64,000 nucleotides of DNA from Paragonimus skrjabini miyazakii (GCA_014338405.1 JTDE01002228.1:9254-73253), one strand, 5' to 3'; positions 19,901 to 34,120 are shown, numbered from the stretch's first letter. Program-made: numbers and translations. Notes: generated by a model not told the origin, from the letters alone.

Positions 19901-22900
19901 CTGTTAAGATAAAACAGTATTGTCAGCAGAATCAAACTAGTTGGCGAATTTTAAATTTTAACTAAATGTGAAGACAATAGCAATAACACCAAAAGAAAAC
20001 ATAAAGCTAGTGAAAGTATACTAGAACACTGGTTATCCAGAATAGTCTAGAGCTTTTAACTTATTCATTCTTTCTGGGTGATTCCATATCTCTGAGATTT
20101 CTAAAACGCTATGACTTTCAGAGAATTAAACGACTGAAGTTGATAATCTCTCACTATGGTATTTAAAAAACAATTTTGCTTCTGAACTTAAAACATCAAA
20201 AAATCAAAACGAATGTGTAAGTGGACCACGGGCTGTCAAACACAAAGTTGTTCCTAAAGGGCTCTATAGCAGCACAATACAGCTCACAGATATGATGGCA
20301 ACGCGTGAAAGTGACGAAACATTATACATATACTGCGAAAAGCCATATACATATATATTTCACACACTTCCATTTCTAGATACGGCGTTTTCCTAGCTAT
20401 CAGTCTTTAAAATAGTTATTGTGGTGATGCATTCGTTTAGGGTAATATTGCTTTTCACTTTGTCCGCTGTTTCACAATTTTTCTGTGTCTGTCAGAATGC
20501 ATGGTTTGTCAATCACCTGTTGTTATCGGTCTTGATCTGAGTTAGCCCAAACAGCCTGAGATGACTTAAGATGAGCGATGTGTCTCAGGTGGAGCTTCTG
20601 CATCTGTGTTGGTGAGCGTCAGCGCGTTACAGTCCTGTTCGAGCGCAGTCCGTTGATCAGACCTGGTTGGACCAAGTCCACGAACTGAGCGCCTTATGAA
20701 ACGTTCTTCCTTCTACTCTTTGTTTTGGGTACACGCAAGCATGACAATCACTTGATAAACGTATCACTTCACTTGATAAGCCACAGTTGTAATTGCGGAC
20801 TCATGCAAGTTCCGGTATACAGCAGTTACATTTATTACTTCGTTGAATTTATAGCTTCGTCTCACATTAGGCCAGCCTGTTCATTTTTCGGAACCACTGA
20901 CATGTTAACTGAACTATGTGAAACATCAGATCGTTTGACTAATCGTTCCTTATCTACCATCTCGCACGTTTGTCAACGTTTTTGAACGCACACAAAGAAA
21001 TATAAACCAACTAACAGCACTAGGCAAACGATTCGTTACTAAGTTTAGCTATATGTACCTGCTCGTTTTTGAGCAAATGATTTTCCATTTCTTTTCACTG
21101 GCTAATTGTAGAAAGAAAATCTTATAAAATATCACTCCTGCGTGGTTCACGCGGTTGTTGAGCAACCTAAACAACGAAGATTTATTTGATAGGAGGAGAG
21201 ATTATCGCGAAGAAATCATGGAATAATTTTGCGTTCGTTTTAAGGTCTTAGACTCAACATGTGTGTGAATTGATTGACTGTTTCCCAATTAGATAATCCC
21301 CACTGGTAAAACAACGATATCTCACCCTGAGGCAGCCTAGTAGTATGCACATTTATCAGGAGGACTCTGAATCCTGAATCGAATTCACCCAGTTTGAGCG
21401 ATTATCTACAGTTTATGAGATTTTATAAGAAGTTGTGGGCAGGCTTTAAAATGGCTACTGAATAATCTATCCGTATTACGATGCATGTAGCACCTTTAAT
21501 CGATCTAAGCAGTTGTACTTGAAGCACGCTGAATGAGGTTTAGATTACAATGAAGTGTGAAACAATTTGTAATTGATTTTCAGCCAGCCCATGTCCAATT
21601 CAGATGATTGGCTTAGGATTCCCGAAACACAAATCACGTACATCTTGCCATCATTAGTACTACGTTTAGTGCGAATATTCACTGTATGTATTCGAGCCTT
21701 TCGAACGACTCATGTCAAAATATTTTGATTTTATATTCATCTGAATTGTTGCCCTGGATTCTACGCAATAAGTTGTAGGCGCACGTGATTTATTGCAAAG
21801 ACGGTAGTTGCTTAATAGCTAAAGAAACGTATCTTTTTGCAAAGCAAGAAGTTGACAAACGGGATGGAATTTTAAAAGCCGCAGGACGGAAATTAAAAGA
21901 AGCAACATTTAAGTATGAAGAATGCGTAAGTATTGCAAATTTGATGCAACGTTCATTGTCTAATAAGCAGTGGTAGGAAACTAACGAATCTCAAATTTCA
22001 AGCTTCTAACGTACTGCATTGATTAACTGACTTGCCAATCTAACATTTCTGCAGTCGGACATTATCCAACTCAAGTTACCTGACAATGGTAATCAGGAGA
22101 CCTGGAAATGTAATTCGTTAAGGATTCATTGTACTTACCTTTAAATCCACGTAAAAGGTGAGCACTGTGCACGTTTTAACAAATCAGACTGAGATAACCG
22201 AAGCAAACGCCGGTAGTACCTGTATGTTTGACGGCTTAGTATAAACTAGCCTTGTAGACGATACAGGATTGAGTTAACATCATTTAACCAGGAAATGGGT
22301 AACAGTCGATCGTCAGCGGTTATCTCCATTAGCATATTTTCCGATTTCCATCCAAAAAGTCAAGTGGGATGTTGTGCTCACTCATTAATTTTCTTCAGGT
22401 TTGTGAGAAAATGAACATGCTAGATAAATTTGGGGTCCACAGCACGCAGTTAACCTTGTTATCAGTTGGAACAATAACTCCTATTAGCAGTCTTCAACTT
22501 AGTTCATTTTGAATGGAACAAGAATGCACAGAAAAGAAACCAGCCATAGGGAATATGTGATCGGTTATACGCCATAGGATTGTTACAAAGTTTACAAAAA
22601 TTTACTGCACTTAACAAAGAAACACCTCGTTCACATTACGATGAAACCTACATTTACAATGCAGCAGGAGTGCCTGACGAAAATACTACAAAAGTGCCAA
22701 AAAATTTTGAACATTTTAAACAATTGTCATCCATTGGTACAAGTTATGAACCAAAAATGAATCATGAAATATAAGAGACGTTAAGTTCCTCAGCAAATGG
22801 TTTACCTACCTGTAGTTGACGCCGGTACACTTTCCGGGATTAAAGGACGATGGAGACTTGCGAGAAAGCCATAGACACCTTGGTATGATGAGTTTGTGTT

Positions 22901-25900
22901 TGGTACTCTAAAAATATCAGGTGCGCTAGACTGTTGTCTTTTACCTGTGTTCGGAGACTTTTACCGCGAAAAGTGCTGTTGCTTATTAATGTCTGCCACT
23001 GATCGATATGTATTACGATTGGTAATGACAATACGGAGACATTACAGCGGAAACCCATGTAGAGTAGAGGCCATTCGTGTAACGGATTACCATAGCATTT
23101 CCCAGCGTTCACCAATAAAACCAGATGGTAAGAAGGTGGAACAAATGGTGTGCGTCATAACCTACGTGATAATGTTGACGTTCACATTACGATAAGGCAT
23201 ACTGAGAGATAAATTCAGCGTGGCACCAGAATCCGAAGGCTCTGTGTTATGACGATAGGTGGCTTGTCGGATTTCGGGTGTGTGATTACGTAGGCCTGAA
23301 CGGATGCTAAACTTTTTATAACGCTGACGGCAAGTCTGACACTTTGACTAATTTGAGCTAGAAGTTGCACTGGCAGGGACCAGTGTATGTAAGGATATTG
23401 AATGATGTTCATGGGTTCCACTATCATCATTCTACTTCTTGAAGTAGGAACAGACAGCCATTTTTAGTTTAACAGACTGTGTGCTCACATTGGAGGGGTG
23501 ACGTTTGCTGCCGATGTGGCTATTTGTGATCTAAGTAGACTGGAAACCACAGTCAAATGAAAGAAGGATAAATACGGCTCCAAAGAAATCGCACAAAACA
23601 CTTCTGCCTTTATCCGTTCCTTGAAGCACTCTCGCTCTAAAATATCGCAAAATCCCATTGTAATTAATAAGAAAGGATTCATACATCCACCGTTACACTG
23701 ATTTCTCTAGCAAACGGGTCTCCCAAAATGTGATATCTCAGATATTTCATGCACCACAAGAAAATGCATTTCTGCGTTCAAAAGCAGATGTCAGTGAACT
23801 TAGTCTTCCTGTAGCACCCTACCGAACATGGATAGTTGGTTAACAGTTTCATTTATTCTTCTTTCTCTTCGGTGTTCAATTTCTGCTGCACTTTCCATTG
23901 CCCCATGGCTCCCGTATTTCCTTTGCTTGCAATTTGCCGGTGTAAATCCGGCATGCATTGATTGACTGAATTCTATTCACTTACCCTGTTGGTTGTTTGA
24001 TTTATGTATGAAATTAGAACCAGTCACAGATCTGTCCGCCACTCTCATATGGCTGCCTATCCTTGTTTCTCCGTGTGTTGGAAAACTCAAACATTCAGAT
24101 ATGTCACAAACGCCCCTAGAACCAAGTTGATTTCTGAGTAACCGGGCTCCATCGCATCCTGTACGCCACCAATACATCATCCATCTGGTTATCATCTTGT
24201 GCATATAACCGGCCTAAATGAATGGGATGTTTACAAAGCTACTCAGCAAATTTAGGATTTTTTTTATAAGGTTTTAGTTCGCATCTCTCATTACTGATAA
24301 CAACTAGTGGGCTAAAATTTGAATCTGGTGTGTTCACAGTTTGGTCTGTACGGTTGAACACCTGGGAAGTATGCCACAATTCGCAGTGGTGTACGGTTTC
24401 TACAAAACTTTATGTTCGCTACATTTTGTTTTATATCAGTTGCATATGTGATGGTAGGCCTCGAATCTCCATATATTTTTCAACTGACCACTTTCAGAAA
24501 AAACTATCAGACACGAGTTTCGCTCTGGTTATCAGTAACGGATACCCTCGCTTCAAACGAGCTTAGAATTTCGGCCACGCTTTCATAACGCGATCGTTGT
24601 GACAATAATCGTAGGTGTCATCTACATTATCATGGTGTACACAAAATCCCGTTGCGTTATACATGCTGATTAATGACTCCACAACATCTTGTTTATCCTT
24701 TTGGTTACCGTATACCATAGCGTACACCATGAGTGATAATATTTGCATCATTCACTTTGGAACATTGTCGATGATTTCACATATCGTTTGGTGTTTTATA
24801 CACATGTCATGTTACCCTTTGGGATTGGGCCCCGATATGCCTGTGTTTGTACCCAGTGTAGGCGTTTCACTTTAATCCGGAAGACTTAGTTCCTACGGAA
24901 CGTCTAAGTTATGCTGACTTAGCTTAGCTCTCAAGCGATAGCTACTGTGGCTCACCAACCAGCAGGAGACCCGTTCGTCGAACTGATATAGACCAACCTA
25001 TACCGAGATGGTTCATAAAATAAAATGTAAGTGTAGATAAATAAATTAGAAAGCAGCAGTATCAATGAGAATGTGACTGTATTTAATTCGGCACTTGCCA
25101 CAGGGGTTTATATTGTATGATTCGATGAACGTTCACTTTCTGCTTGAGTTATATAATCAAACCATAGGGATATACAACGTGGCGAAGGCTCATGTCAATT
25201 TTGTACGTGAAGATGAAGTCCCATGAAAGTGAAGTTGCCGGATCTGGGATGTTACGGACCGGTTTTCATGAACTGACCTCTTCTGAAGTGTTAGACTAGA
25301 AGTGTGCTGATAAACAATTCTAATCTACATTTCTGTTATCGTGGATCGCCTGAAACTGATCAATTTTGCTAACATGTGCTCCGCATGGGGCTCTTCAGCA
25401 GCAACACAGGACCCAACTAGCTCCGGCCCATTAAATGCTACAGTTTAGTGTCAGATGGTTGTGGGTTTCCCTTCTTTCAGTCTGGTAATGTTTGATGTCC
25501 CGAAACACTTAATTAGCCTTCAGCGACTGCGCGGGTAGAACAGATTATTGTTACAGAGGAGAAAACGCTTGGTCCAGAGACAGCAGGATTGACCACAACT
25601 TTTATCAGTTGGTACGCAAATAATTTCTCTGACTATGTTGCTTCAACTTACACTACGCTGCAAACAGCTGATCAACTCTTTGGAAATCTGATCGCAAAAT
25701 TCGCTCTAAATGTAAAAGTAAAGTTGAGTAAAAAAGTATCACTCATCTAAACTACATTTTTTTTGTTCCATCAGTGACTGAAAAATTCGGAATGTATTTG
25801 GGGTGACAGTGGCTAGTCTGAATAAATCGATACAACAGGAGTGGAAACCAATGACCACAGAATTGTTTTGGAGACATGTAGTGATGTTACTCACTGGCAA

Positions 25901-28900
25901 GTTAAGGTAGCCGACCCAAAATAGTGAAGATGCTGCGGAACTAACGGAAAAATAATCTTGGTATATAATGGTTGATAGATTTCAACATCTCAAAAGACTT
26001 GAGTGTAAAGCGGTTTCAACTAAAAGTGCATTGGTTGCGGTGTCAACCCGATCTACCACTGCACAACAAAGTTGTGAAATAGCCCATCCTGGTTGGGCGG
26101 AGGAATTCTTTTACAAAGTTCCATTTTGTATGCGAACACTCAAGATCCATAGCCTGCTGTTAGTGCAACAATTGGTTTGGCACCATAGTGAACACACAAA
26201 CAATCCCCTTATTGACCATTATTGTCCTATTTACTACTTTGTAATTGGCTCATATGCGACATTGAAAATAAGCCTGTTCACCACATCTTGATCTCTGATG
26301 AGATTTCCTGATTCAGCCAAAGAATTACCTATAGCCAACCTTCGTGGTTTGCGGTTCGATGAATTCGTAACAAACACATGCATGAATAGAAATGTAGAAC
26401 TAAAATTTATTAATTCCAAATACTTCTGACACCAGTTGGTTATCTGGATTCAACAGTCAGCCACTCTAGCTAGGAGGATCAAGTCAGACTCTGGGCAACT
26501 ATTCTGCATTTCATAATATCAAACAAAGGAATATTCCCTCAGTCACATATGGTGACAACACCCAAGCTCTTATCCCATGTAAACCAATATACTTCGTTCT
26601 TAATAAAACGCTTGTAGCTTCATTATTACAGCTCATCATTTGAGTTAAAAAGTAACGTATTTACTGGATAATAGCCACATATTTCTAGTCAGCAGGCAGT
26701 AAGTGAGTTATTTCTCGAGCAAACTGATCTATTTGAACGCTGGTCACAAGCAACGTTGACTGAGAGTTTAGACACGGCAATAAGGTTTCGCCTAATTTGG
26801 AGTTAGTATGATTCCTTCATGAGAACGTGGACTGGAGTAGACATTTACGTCGTGATGTGGATGCGGACATAGGTGAGTATTTTCGCCCCAAGAACTCTCT
26901 ATGAATTTTGAGTGCCAAATCAGTAAGAAAGTGTATGATGTGCAGTTTAAAATGGTGAGGTAATCTTGGTTGCGCCTCGTATTTATTCACGAAATAATGG
27001 CGTTTCAAGGCTTTGAGCATTTTTAGGGTAAGTGGTGATATAATTAATTTTGTCAAGAAAGTTGTAATTGTTTAAAAGAGTACTGACTAGTTTAGGTCTT
27101 GTATGAAACTTGATAATGTGCTTTTCTAATCACCTGTCTACACGCTCTCTGTTCATCTCTAAGCAATTCAACCTTGACAGCTGTATGCAGATGCCATTGA
27201 CAAATGCCAGAAAGTCAGCGACAGTCCAACTGTAGCTAGTTCTTTATATTGCGAGAAAACAGTTTCCCATTTGTGTCGTAAATACACATGCTACAATTTG
27301 CCCAGCGTAAGGTTAAGAGATTGCGTGAAATTATGTCAGTGAAAAATATATTCCAAGAAATTTATTACAAATAGTCAGAAAAAGAAATCGATTTTTACCT
27401 AATGTTAATGTTTTTGTGACATTTTAAAACTAATGTTTATGGACTAAAAGTTGCACACTAACTTTATGACAGTAAACGAACTCTGTAACGCCTCCGTCGC
27501 GTGTAATTAAGTCTAGGCAGTATAATCAACTAGACTCAATCGCAACAGTTTGATTTTAATTAGTAAATGTAACCGTACAATGTTGCAATAACACATGTGG
27601 AGCTGATAAATCAGTACAGCACAACCCTTTCCGAAGGTCGCATATTTAATCACACTGTTTGGGTTGAGCATTATTGCTTCATGATGCAGTTAACAAACCC
27701 GTCTACATCGTGACGTCTTTTTGGTTTGTTCGTTAAAGTGCCTAAGAAGATTGTTACTTGGGGACGAGGCAATTATGTGGACCGCGCTGATTATATTGTC
27801 CAAATATTCCTAATGAAAATATTATCCCTTCTATGCAGACAAAACTTAATAATGTTCCATGTTAATTTATTGTTCTTTGATCGACGAACGCAATTCTATC
27901 TGACCCAACCAGAAAATCTCAAAATAGTTTCATATTTAAACTTTGGCTGTTTAACTGCTTTGACGGTTTGCATACGGCATGAAATTGACTGAAGTAAGGT
28001 GAACATTAGCGTGCAGTTTAACCTACTAACTCACCCCAATCTTGTAGATTTATCGAACACTTGAAACATTTTATGCTTTTCACTTGTTATCCAATTTGTA
28101 ACTTTACCGCTTCCACTTAAGCACATGACCTTAAATGTTTGGATCTGCGTCCCAGTGCCCCATGTGACACCCGCTAACTGTTACTGACTTCTGCTCCAAC
28201 ACAAAGACAGGGCTTGTACAAAACTGCTCATTCATATGACGGTTGAGCTCATTTAGTGCACAGGGCTTTCATGCTCTAACAGTTTCCGAAAGTGTTATAA
28301 TAGATTTCATGACCCTACGAACTACTCGGAAGTTTGAGGTCATCGACTAAGTTGAGCAGTCAGTAACCGTATTTCCTGTGAGGCAGTATCCTTGATATCT
28401 GATGATATTTTTAGACAATTACAGTTGGACACTTAGGTGCACAACCATTGCATCGGGACAGTTATTTCCAAGCGCTCACATAGGATAAGATAAACATGCT
28501 TCACATTAAAACGAACTGTTGTAGTGAGATAAATGAGGCTAACACTATTCGTGAGTAAGCCGAAACGCTCGACAATACAATGAGTGCGGTTCAGATATAT
28601 TTACGGTACACTGGGTTACAGTTTGCAGACTTTAGTCTTCAGATTGTCATCATTTTTCTATGAGAGAATAAACTGGGTCTGACTTGTAGTTTACTGTCAT
28701 TCCGTTTGAACAAACACATTAATAAAACAACTTTTCATGATCTCATAAAGTTGTGAAGAAAACGGGAAGTGGTAACATACCATTTGCATTTAGCTTTTTT
28801 ATGCATTGAAACTTATTCTGTATCTTTCATGCATCACTTTTAAAACGGCATACACCTTTTGGAAGCTGGTAATACTTCAATCCCAGAAAAACACATTTCT

Positions 28901-30216
28901 CTCATTAATAGCCGCGCTCTGCTTCACGTGTTTTAGTAAATTCCCCGTTATGTTCCGTGTCGATCTTCGTGTGCATTTGCATAGCTGCCTGCATAAAATC
29001 TTTCAGCACATTACTGTTATGACAGATATGCACCCTGACTCCAACGTCAGGAGAAGCTGACAAACTGTTCACATTTTCATGTTGTACAAGACTGTGTAGA
29101 GATTAACAAAATACATACAAAACTACTGATGTGCATTCGTCACAGCTTGATTTCAAAGACAAATAAAGATTAGTAAACTTACTAGCACCCATTAGTTTTT
29201 GTTGCACTACAAGGGGTGCCTTATTAGGCACTACTGACCAGGATGTATTCAAACGTCCCACACAACAAGCGCTCACTCAAAAATTTCTCACAGGCTATCT
29301 TAAACGCAGCTTCCCATGTTGTGTAATCACTGCTGTTCTACACACTCTTGAGTCTCGTGCTGTTTGGGTTTACGTGGTCGTTCTAATGAACCTGCAGTTG
29401 GGGATGGCAACCGGTTTATGCAATAGGTATGAGAGCATCATGTTATTTTAAGATATTGTGAGTTTTGGGCAGGGAAGATGGGAGCAGTTAGGGACAAGTC
29501 TCTCCTAGTCCGCTTCACTGTATTATAAAAATGAGTTTTTCATGCTTCAAGAAGAATTAGGTCGGAAGTGCAAAATGAGGTGAAAAACACGGGCATGTGC
29601 CCATAACCGTTTATTCTAGACGTTTAATATCTGCATTTAAAAGTGTTGTCTTGTTAGCATTCTCCAGGTTGTTCAAAACTGTGGTCATAAGTAAGAGATG
29701 TTCTTAATAGTTGACACATACAATGTATACAGACGAAATGCAATTCATCTCATTAAGCTGTGGTCAGTTAAAGTAAATGGCACACAGTAATTGTGTATGT
29801 ATATCACAGAAAGAACTCCCGAATTTAAAACCACTCAACCGTAATGTTGTTGATGATAGGTTGGATAGGGTTTTATCTGTCACTGTTTTCAGGGAAAACC
29901 CCCAGGTGCACACAGAAGGCATATTGGGATATCCAAAAGAGAAAGTAAATTACTACATCGTTGTAGTCAACTAAGAAAAGAAAACTTGATATAATGACGT
30001 AATATATAACAAAGTTTCAGTAGTTCCGAGTCGTGAGTTCCATCAATTGAGTCTATTTGGATGTACTTAAGGGGCTTTACATTTTAGTAAGTTATTTATT
30101 CAATTTAGTTCCGGTGTTTGTTACTAGTGTATACATTCATTTTGATGACGAGGACGTATGTACAAACTGCTGCCATATTCAGCGGCCTCTTTCGAATATA
30201 CGTTAGCATAAACTAG

Positions 30217-30540
30217 TGTTTTGAGCCAAAACCTCGGATGGCACAAGGGTTATTCATCCAGGAACGCGACAGGTGGGTTATGCGTTTCAACAAAACAACA
30301 AACAAAACAATCATCTGCATGCGGTACTGGGCCCAGACGGTCACGATTGCCACAGATGTCAATGTTCAGTTCCTTTACGTTCCTTCACGTACCAAGAACC
30401 ATTTCATTTGATGCTACACTCTGATGTTTCTTCTTGTATTTTTCCAGCGATTACATCAATGTCAAAATCTATGCTCTGACCCTTCAATACTGAATAGCAA
30501 TGATGTGAGTAATATAGCACGATCGCTCTTCCTAATTACA
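30217..30540 (-). repeat. 3' LTR of gypsy element 2 (about 324 bp)
   Basis: On the minus strand it begins TGTAATTAGGAAGAGCG, right after the GGAAGGGGAAG purine tract, and ends CTCAAAACA. It matches the right LTR at a constant offset of 3923 bp. Bases 30233-30527 are identical in the two copies, while the 16 bases at one end and 13 at the other differ at 9 positions. Confidence 0.85.
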
Positions 30541-30699
30541 CTTCCCCTTCCGCAAAGATTATTCTAGCTGCAACAAAAGCCTGTCAGGTCCTCTTCATTC
30601 TCTCGACGATCTGAGTACCGGCTTCGGGGAAAACGACGCTCCAGGTGTGCATTATCGTGGGCTTGAGGTGTCATACTATTTACCAAGCTGACTTCCATG

Positions 30700-31451
30700 C
30701 ACTCATTGTTGATTCTTCTCATTCTCAATCACATACACTGGGCCACGGCGGCCCACCTCTACATGAGGTCTTCTACACTTCGTCAGGAACTTCCTAGCTC
30801 CGGGTCTTGTTGCGCCTCGACTCCGCCGGTCTCTGTATTTTACCTTTCAAACACAGTACTTCGACCCGATAACCTTGCACTTGACTGCTCCTCGGAAACT
30901 TCTTGTGCGTTCACCAAGTTTCGGTTGGCCACTCTCTGAGCTCCTGCTAATTCACGCGTGCTCATCCGTCGGTCTCCCCATCAACCAATCTCATGATCGA
31001 CTGGCAAGCGTGGCACGCGCCCGTACATTAGCTCAAACGGCAACTTCTTCGTTGTCCCTTGTGGCAAACAGTGGTGGGCCAACAGAATGAACGTTAGTGC
31101 TTCCTCCCAGCTCCCTCTTTTCCCCGCCAACCACTCCTTGATTTTGTGATTGTTTCTTCCTGTTAATCCGTCTGATTGAGGATGATGTAGCGTCGTGCGG
31201 ATTTTCTTGATTTCCAGACGCTCCAAACAGTTCCGAAACTTCTCACTTTCGAAGCAGGGACTGTGATCAGTCAATATGCTTCGCGGTATTCCATGATCTG
31301 CAACGATGTGTTCCATCACCACCCTGCATACAGTGCTTGCACGTTGATCAAGTATGGCGGCTGCTTCGATCCATCTTGTGAAGTGTTCAGTCATGACCAT
31401 GATGTATTGATTTCCAGAAGTGGTCACTGGGAAGGGGTCCATCACATCCAC
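30700..31451 (-). pseudogene. Integrase catalytic core and pol C-terminus (gypsy element 2)
   Basis: A 156-codon minus-strand frame (30981-31451) carries the integrase core: DPFPVTTSGNQYIMV (first catalytic Asp region), then ILTDHSPCFES (second Asp region), then TTLHHPQSDGLTGRNN where the usual Glu site reads Gly-Leu-Thr-Gly. The third catalytic residue (normally ...DGxxER.N) is therefore replaced, so the enzyme would be inactive. The frame ends RLPVDHEIG. Decayed C-terminal sequence with a GPVYVIEN block follows in other frames down to about 30715. Antisense to HCN. Confidence 0.85.
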
Positions 31452-31529
31452 CGACCATAATTCCCCAATTTATTTGACCGGAATTGGTTGTGTAGGATAC
31501 CGACTGGAATGGTTAGTGCTCTTCAACAG

Positions 31530-31748
31530 CTAACATTGTTGACACGCCCGCACATAATTGTTGGCATCATCCTTCATACGCAGCCAGTATACTCTTTGCT
31601 TCAACATTTCGTAAGTTTGGTGACAACCCGTATGAGCCAACTGATGACATTCCTTCACAATTGTCTCTCTCAACTCCGTCAGTATAACAGGCACGTTTAT
31701 TCCCTCCAGCAGTCGGCGCATCAAAATTCTGGCACTATCCAACCGCAA
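31530..31748 (-). pseudogene. Integrase zinc finger (gypsy element 2)
   Basis: The minus-strand frame has the HHCC module: CHQLAHTGCHQTYEML, RVYWLRM, then YVRACQQC. The second His-containing block is intact (H..A..G.H) and both cysteines of C..C are present. A frame break separates it from the catalytic core at about 31500, where a stop is read, and from the linker at 31755-31940. Confidence 0.8.
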
Positions 31749-31754
31749 GTCTGA

Positions 31755-32500
31755 TCAGCACATACTGGAAGTCTTCACTTCCGGATTCCTCTCGTCTTCT
31801 GGCGGTTGTTCTCCCGATAGAAGTTTATCAATCACCATTCGGATTGTCGTAACCGTCCTCTGCGTCGCCTGTAACTTGGCGGGATCGTTCTCCAGTTCAA
31901 TAATATTTACTCCGACCACGTCCTTGTGGACCTTATCCATGTGTTGCGTTCGGGACAGTAAAACCGGAACATAGTTCTCTCTTCCAGCTACATGACGGAT
32001 CGCGAAGTCCTACTCTTGTAATCGCACCGCCAAACGAGCCAGCACCCCTCGGGGGTCCCTCGCAGATTCAATCCACTCCAACGGCTTGTGGTCGGTCTCC
32101 ACATGAAAAAGTCGGCCGAGCAAGTACGGCCTTCACTTTAATGTCCATACGGTCGCCAAACACTCCTCGTTCAACAGGATTTAATACTCCACTAGCATAT
32201 TCCTCAATACCACCTTCCTGTTTCAGTACAGCTCTAGTTCCTACGTTGCTCGCCTCCGTTGCGACAATGAAACTCTGTCCAGCCACTGATGATTTCAGGA
32301 TCAGTTGTCCCTCCTTCATCAATTGTTGGATCCTGATAAACGCTTGATTGGCTTCTGTCCAGTGAAATCGACAATTCTTCTTTAGAATTTCGTACAACGG
32401 GCTCGCGAGTTTGTTGAAGCTTTTGATGAAACGGCTGTAGAACTCGGCGCGGCCGAAATACTGTCACAACGTCCGCTTCAATGTTGATACCGAAATGGCC
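31755..32500 (-). pseudogene. RNase H and linker (gypsy element 2)
   Basis: The minus strand reads, from about 32490 down, FYSRFIKSFNKLASPLYEIL (RT-RNase H connection), then CRFHWTEANQAF, FIVATEASNVGTRAVL (first Asp region, with Asp changed to Glu in the TEAS position), NPVERGVFGD, then in another frame FHVETDHKPLEWI and a stop after RLQE, then FAIRHVAGRENYV (His region), and then a linker ending at 31755. Frame changes occur near 32100 and there is at least one in-frame stop. The order and motifs are unmistakable; the protein is not functional. Confidence 0.82.
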
Positions 32501-33025
32501 TTGATCGTCAGCAGTTTTTTTCGGGAATTGGTTGGACCTCACCCTGACCTACCTTGTGACCGAGAAGTAATTCCGTTCGTTCCGCCAGTTGAGACTTTGA
32601 ACTGTTGGTTCGTAGCCTGGCTTGTTCAATTTTCTGCAGCACAGCTGGAACGTGTCCGGTATGTTCCGTCTCATTCACACTGCCGATGGCAATATCGTCT
32701 GCATTTACCACAATCCTTCTACCACCTTCAGCATCAGTCGTCTGAACGCGAACGGGGCGCATGAAAGTCCGAACGGTGTAGATTTGAAGCGGTATTGCTT
32801 TTCTCCCACCGTGAATGCTGTCCTATCTCTGTCCGGTTGCTTGACTGGAACCTGCTAATATCCCAACCGCTAGTCTAACACTAAACGGGCCATCAGCATC
32901 CTCAATGATTTCCTCTTTCAGCATGTCCTTCACTTGTCGCCCAATTTCCAGCTGCAGGTATACGGGAGTTCCTCTGGGCCCGAATGGTCGAAATCGGTCT
33001 GGCTTGATGGAGATTTCATGTTCAA
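32501..33025 (-). pseudogene. Reverse transcriptase relic (gypsy element 2)
   Basis: The minus strand shows, in order, HEISIKPDRFRPFGPRGTP, KDMLKEEIIEDADGPFS (start of the fingers), GY-stop-QVPV where a Trp codon has become TAG, AFTVGEKQYRF, STPFGLSCAPFAF and VNADDIAIGS. The last is the catalytic box, which normally reads Y-x-D-D; here the position is Asn-Ala-Asp-Asp. The frame then continues SSKSQLAERTELLLGHKV. About 45 codons before the GYxQV block and about 20 before the catalytic box are missing compared with typical gypsy enzymes, and the frame shifts between blocks. Confidence 0.82.
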
Positions 33026-33094
33026 ATCAGTCATAATAGCCATATTGTGGGGGATTGTCAGGCAGGAAGTGCGAGCATTCCAGCTCTCGGCGGA

Positions 33095-33374
33095 ATACCC
33101 CAACACAGTGCGGGGGCTGCGTTCAAAAACCCACGGTGAGCGGATGGAGAACGGCGTGGGCGACCGGATGAGTTATCGCTCGACCGGATCGGACCAACGG
33201 GCGAGACTTGGCAGCCGAAATAGAATGAATGACCAAATTGAAGGCGTGATTATTCCAACACTCTCAGGAATATCTCGACACAGCTGTGGATTACGGTCAA
33301 AGCCCACGGTTGATAGACGGAGGACAGCACGAGCGGACAAGCTATTGCTCAACGAAATCGGATCAACGGCCGAG
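33095..33374. repeat. Degenerate direct duplication inside gypsy element 2
   Basis: Two stretches of roughly 105 bases (about 33095-33203 and 33270-33374, offset near 175) share anchors in the same order: CAACACAGTG/CGACACAGCT, CCCACGGT, CGACCGGATGAGTTATCGCTC/CGGACAAGCTATTGCTC, GGATCGGACCAACGG/GGATCAACGGC. The pair lies between the RT start and the gag relic, where protease and nucleocapsid would be. Unit edges are approximate. Confidence 0.5.
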
Positions 33375-33639
33375 GAATAGCAGGCAGAAAACCCCCGGGT
33401 AGAAGTGCACACGACGTGCGAGCGGAAACCAGGGGGTGTTGTGGACTGGAATTGTGATTCAAAATCGCGAACGCACGTGTGGCATGGTAACTAGCGAGTT
33501 GGACAACAAAGATTGTGCTTTATTGGACGCCTTTTCGCTACAATATGTGTACTGATCCGACGTGAACAGCTCTTGGAATTTGTGTATCACTCCATTCAAC
33601 CACCGGTTGTCACATGTTGGTATTGTTCTCGGTGCGTTC

Positions 33640-34120
33640 GCTTCAATTTGTCCGAGCTAGGGTTTGCGTTTTCTCATCAGTTGAACCACCTCATACTTTG
33701 TTACGAGTTGGTCATACTTCAAGTCGACCATAGCCTCAGCGCGGTCAAGAAAATCCGCTCTCAATATATGGCAGGGCTCTTGACAACGCTGTCTGCAGTG
33801 ACACGGCATACAGAGGAGCGTCGCCTCCTGGTCAAAGCCGGGCGCTCCTGAACCGCTGCACTGACTCCTGGCAGTCGGTAGGGCTGCCGAACCCGACAAT
33901 CAGCGCCTCCTACGTGGCGGCCCACTCCAGCTTTGCGATGCCCGTTCACGCCGCATTCAACACCGCCTTCGTCCTGCCCTTGGGTAGCATCCGTAGGGTC
34001 ATCGGCTTCACCCAGTCGGTCTTGACTCCGACAGTCTCCGTCACGTCGTCGAAGTCTTCCAGGAAGCTCCGGACGTCCCCATCCACAAACGGCTGTGGTC
34101 AATGGATCTTCAATCTCCAA
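33640..34120 (-). pseudogene. gag relic (gypsy element 2)
   Basis: A minus-strand reading frame just downstream of the 5' LTR reads PQPFVDGDVRSFLEDFDDV, then VKTDWVKPMTLRMLPKGRTK, AVLNAA-stop, LEWAAT-stop-EALIVGFGSPTD and ESVQRFRSAR. The F-dG-d-v-r-sFLedF start, the pattern ending in K-a-r-A-v-L and the position next to the LTR fit the capsid part of a gypsy gag. Several stop codons (TGA, TAG) interrupt it. No zinc knuckle was found. Confidence 0.65.

Noticed and set aside
21785..22774. Two open frames in HCN intron 1 (21785-21976 and 22580-22774) as extra HCN exons
   Set aside because: Exon 1 joins exon 2 in the exact phase and context expected of HCN (SNFR-FYWD), so nothing is missing between them.
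30697..33380. Plus-strand open frames inside gypsy element 2
   Set aside because: The minus strand carries ordered RT, RNase H and integrase motifs; the + frames have none.
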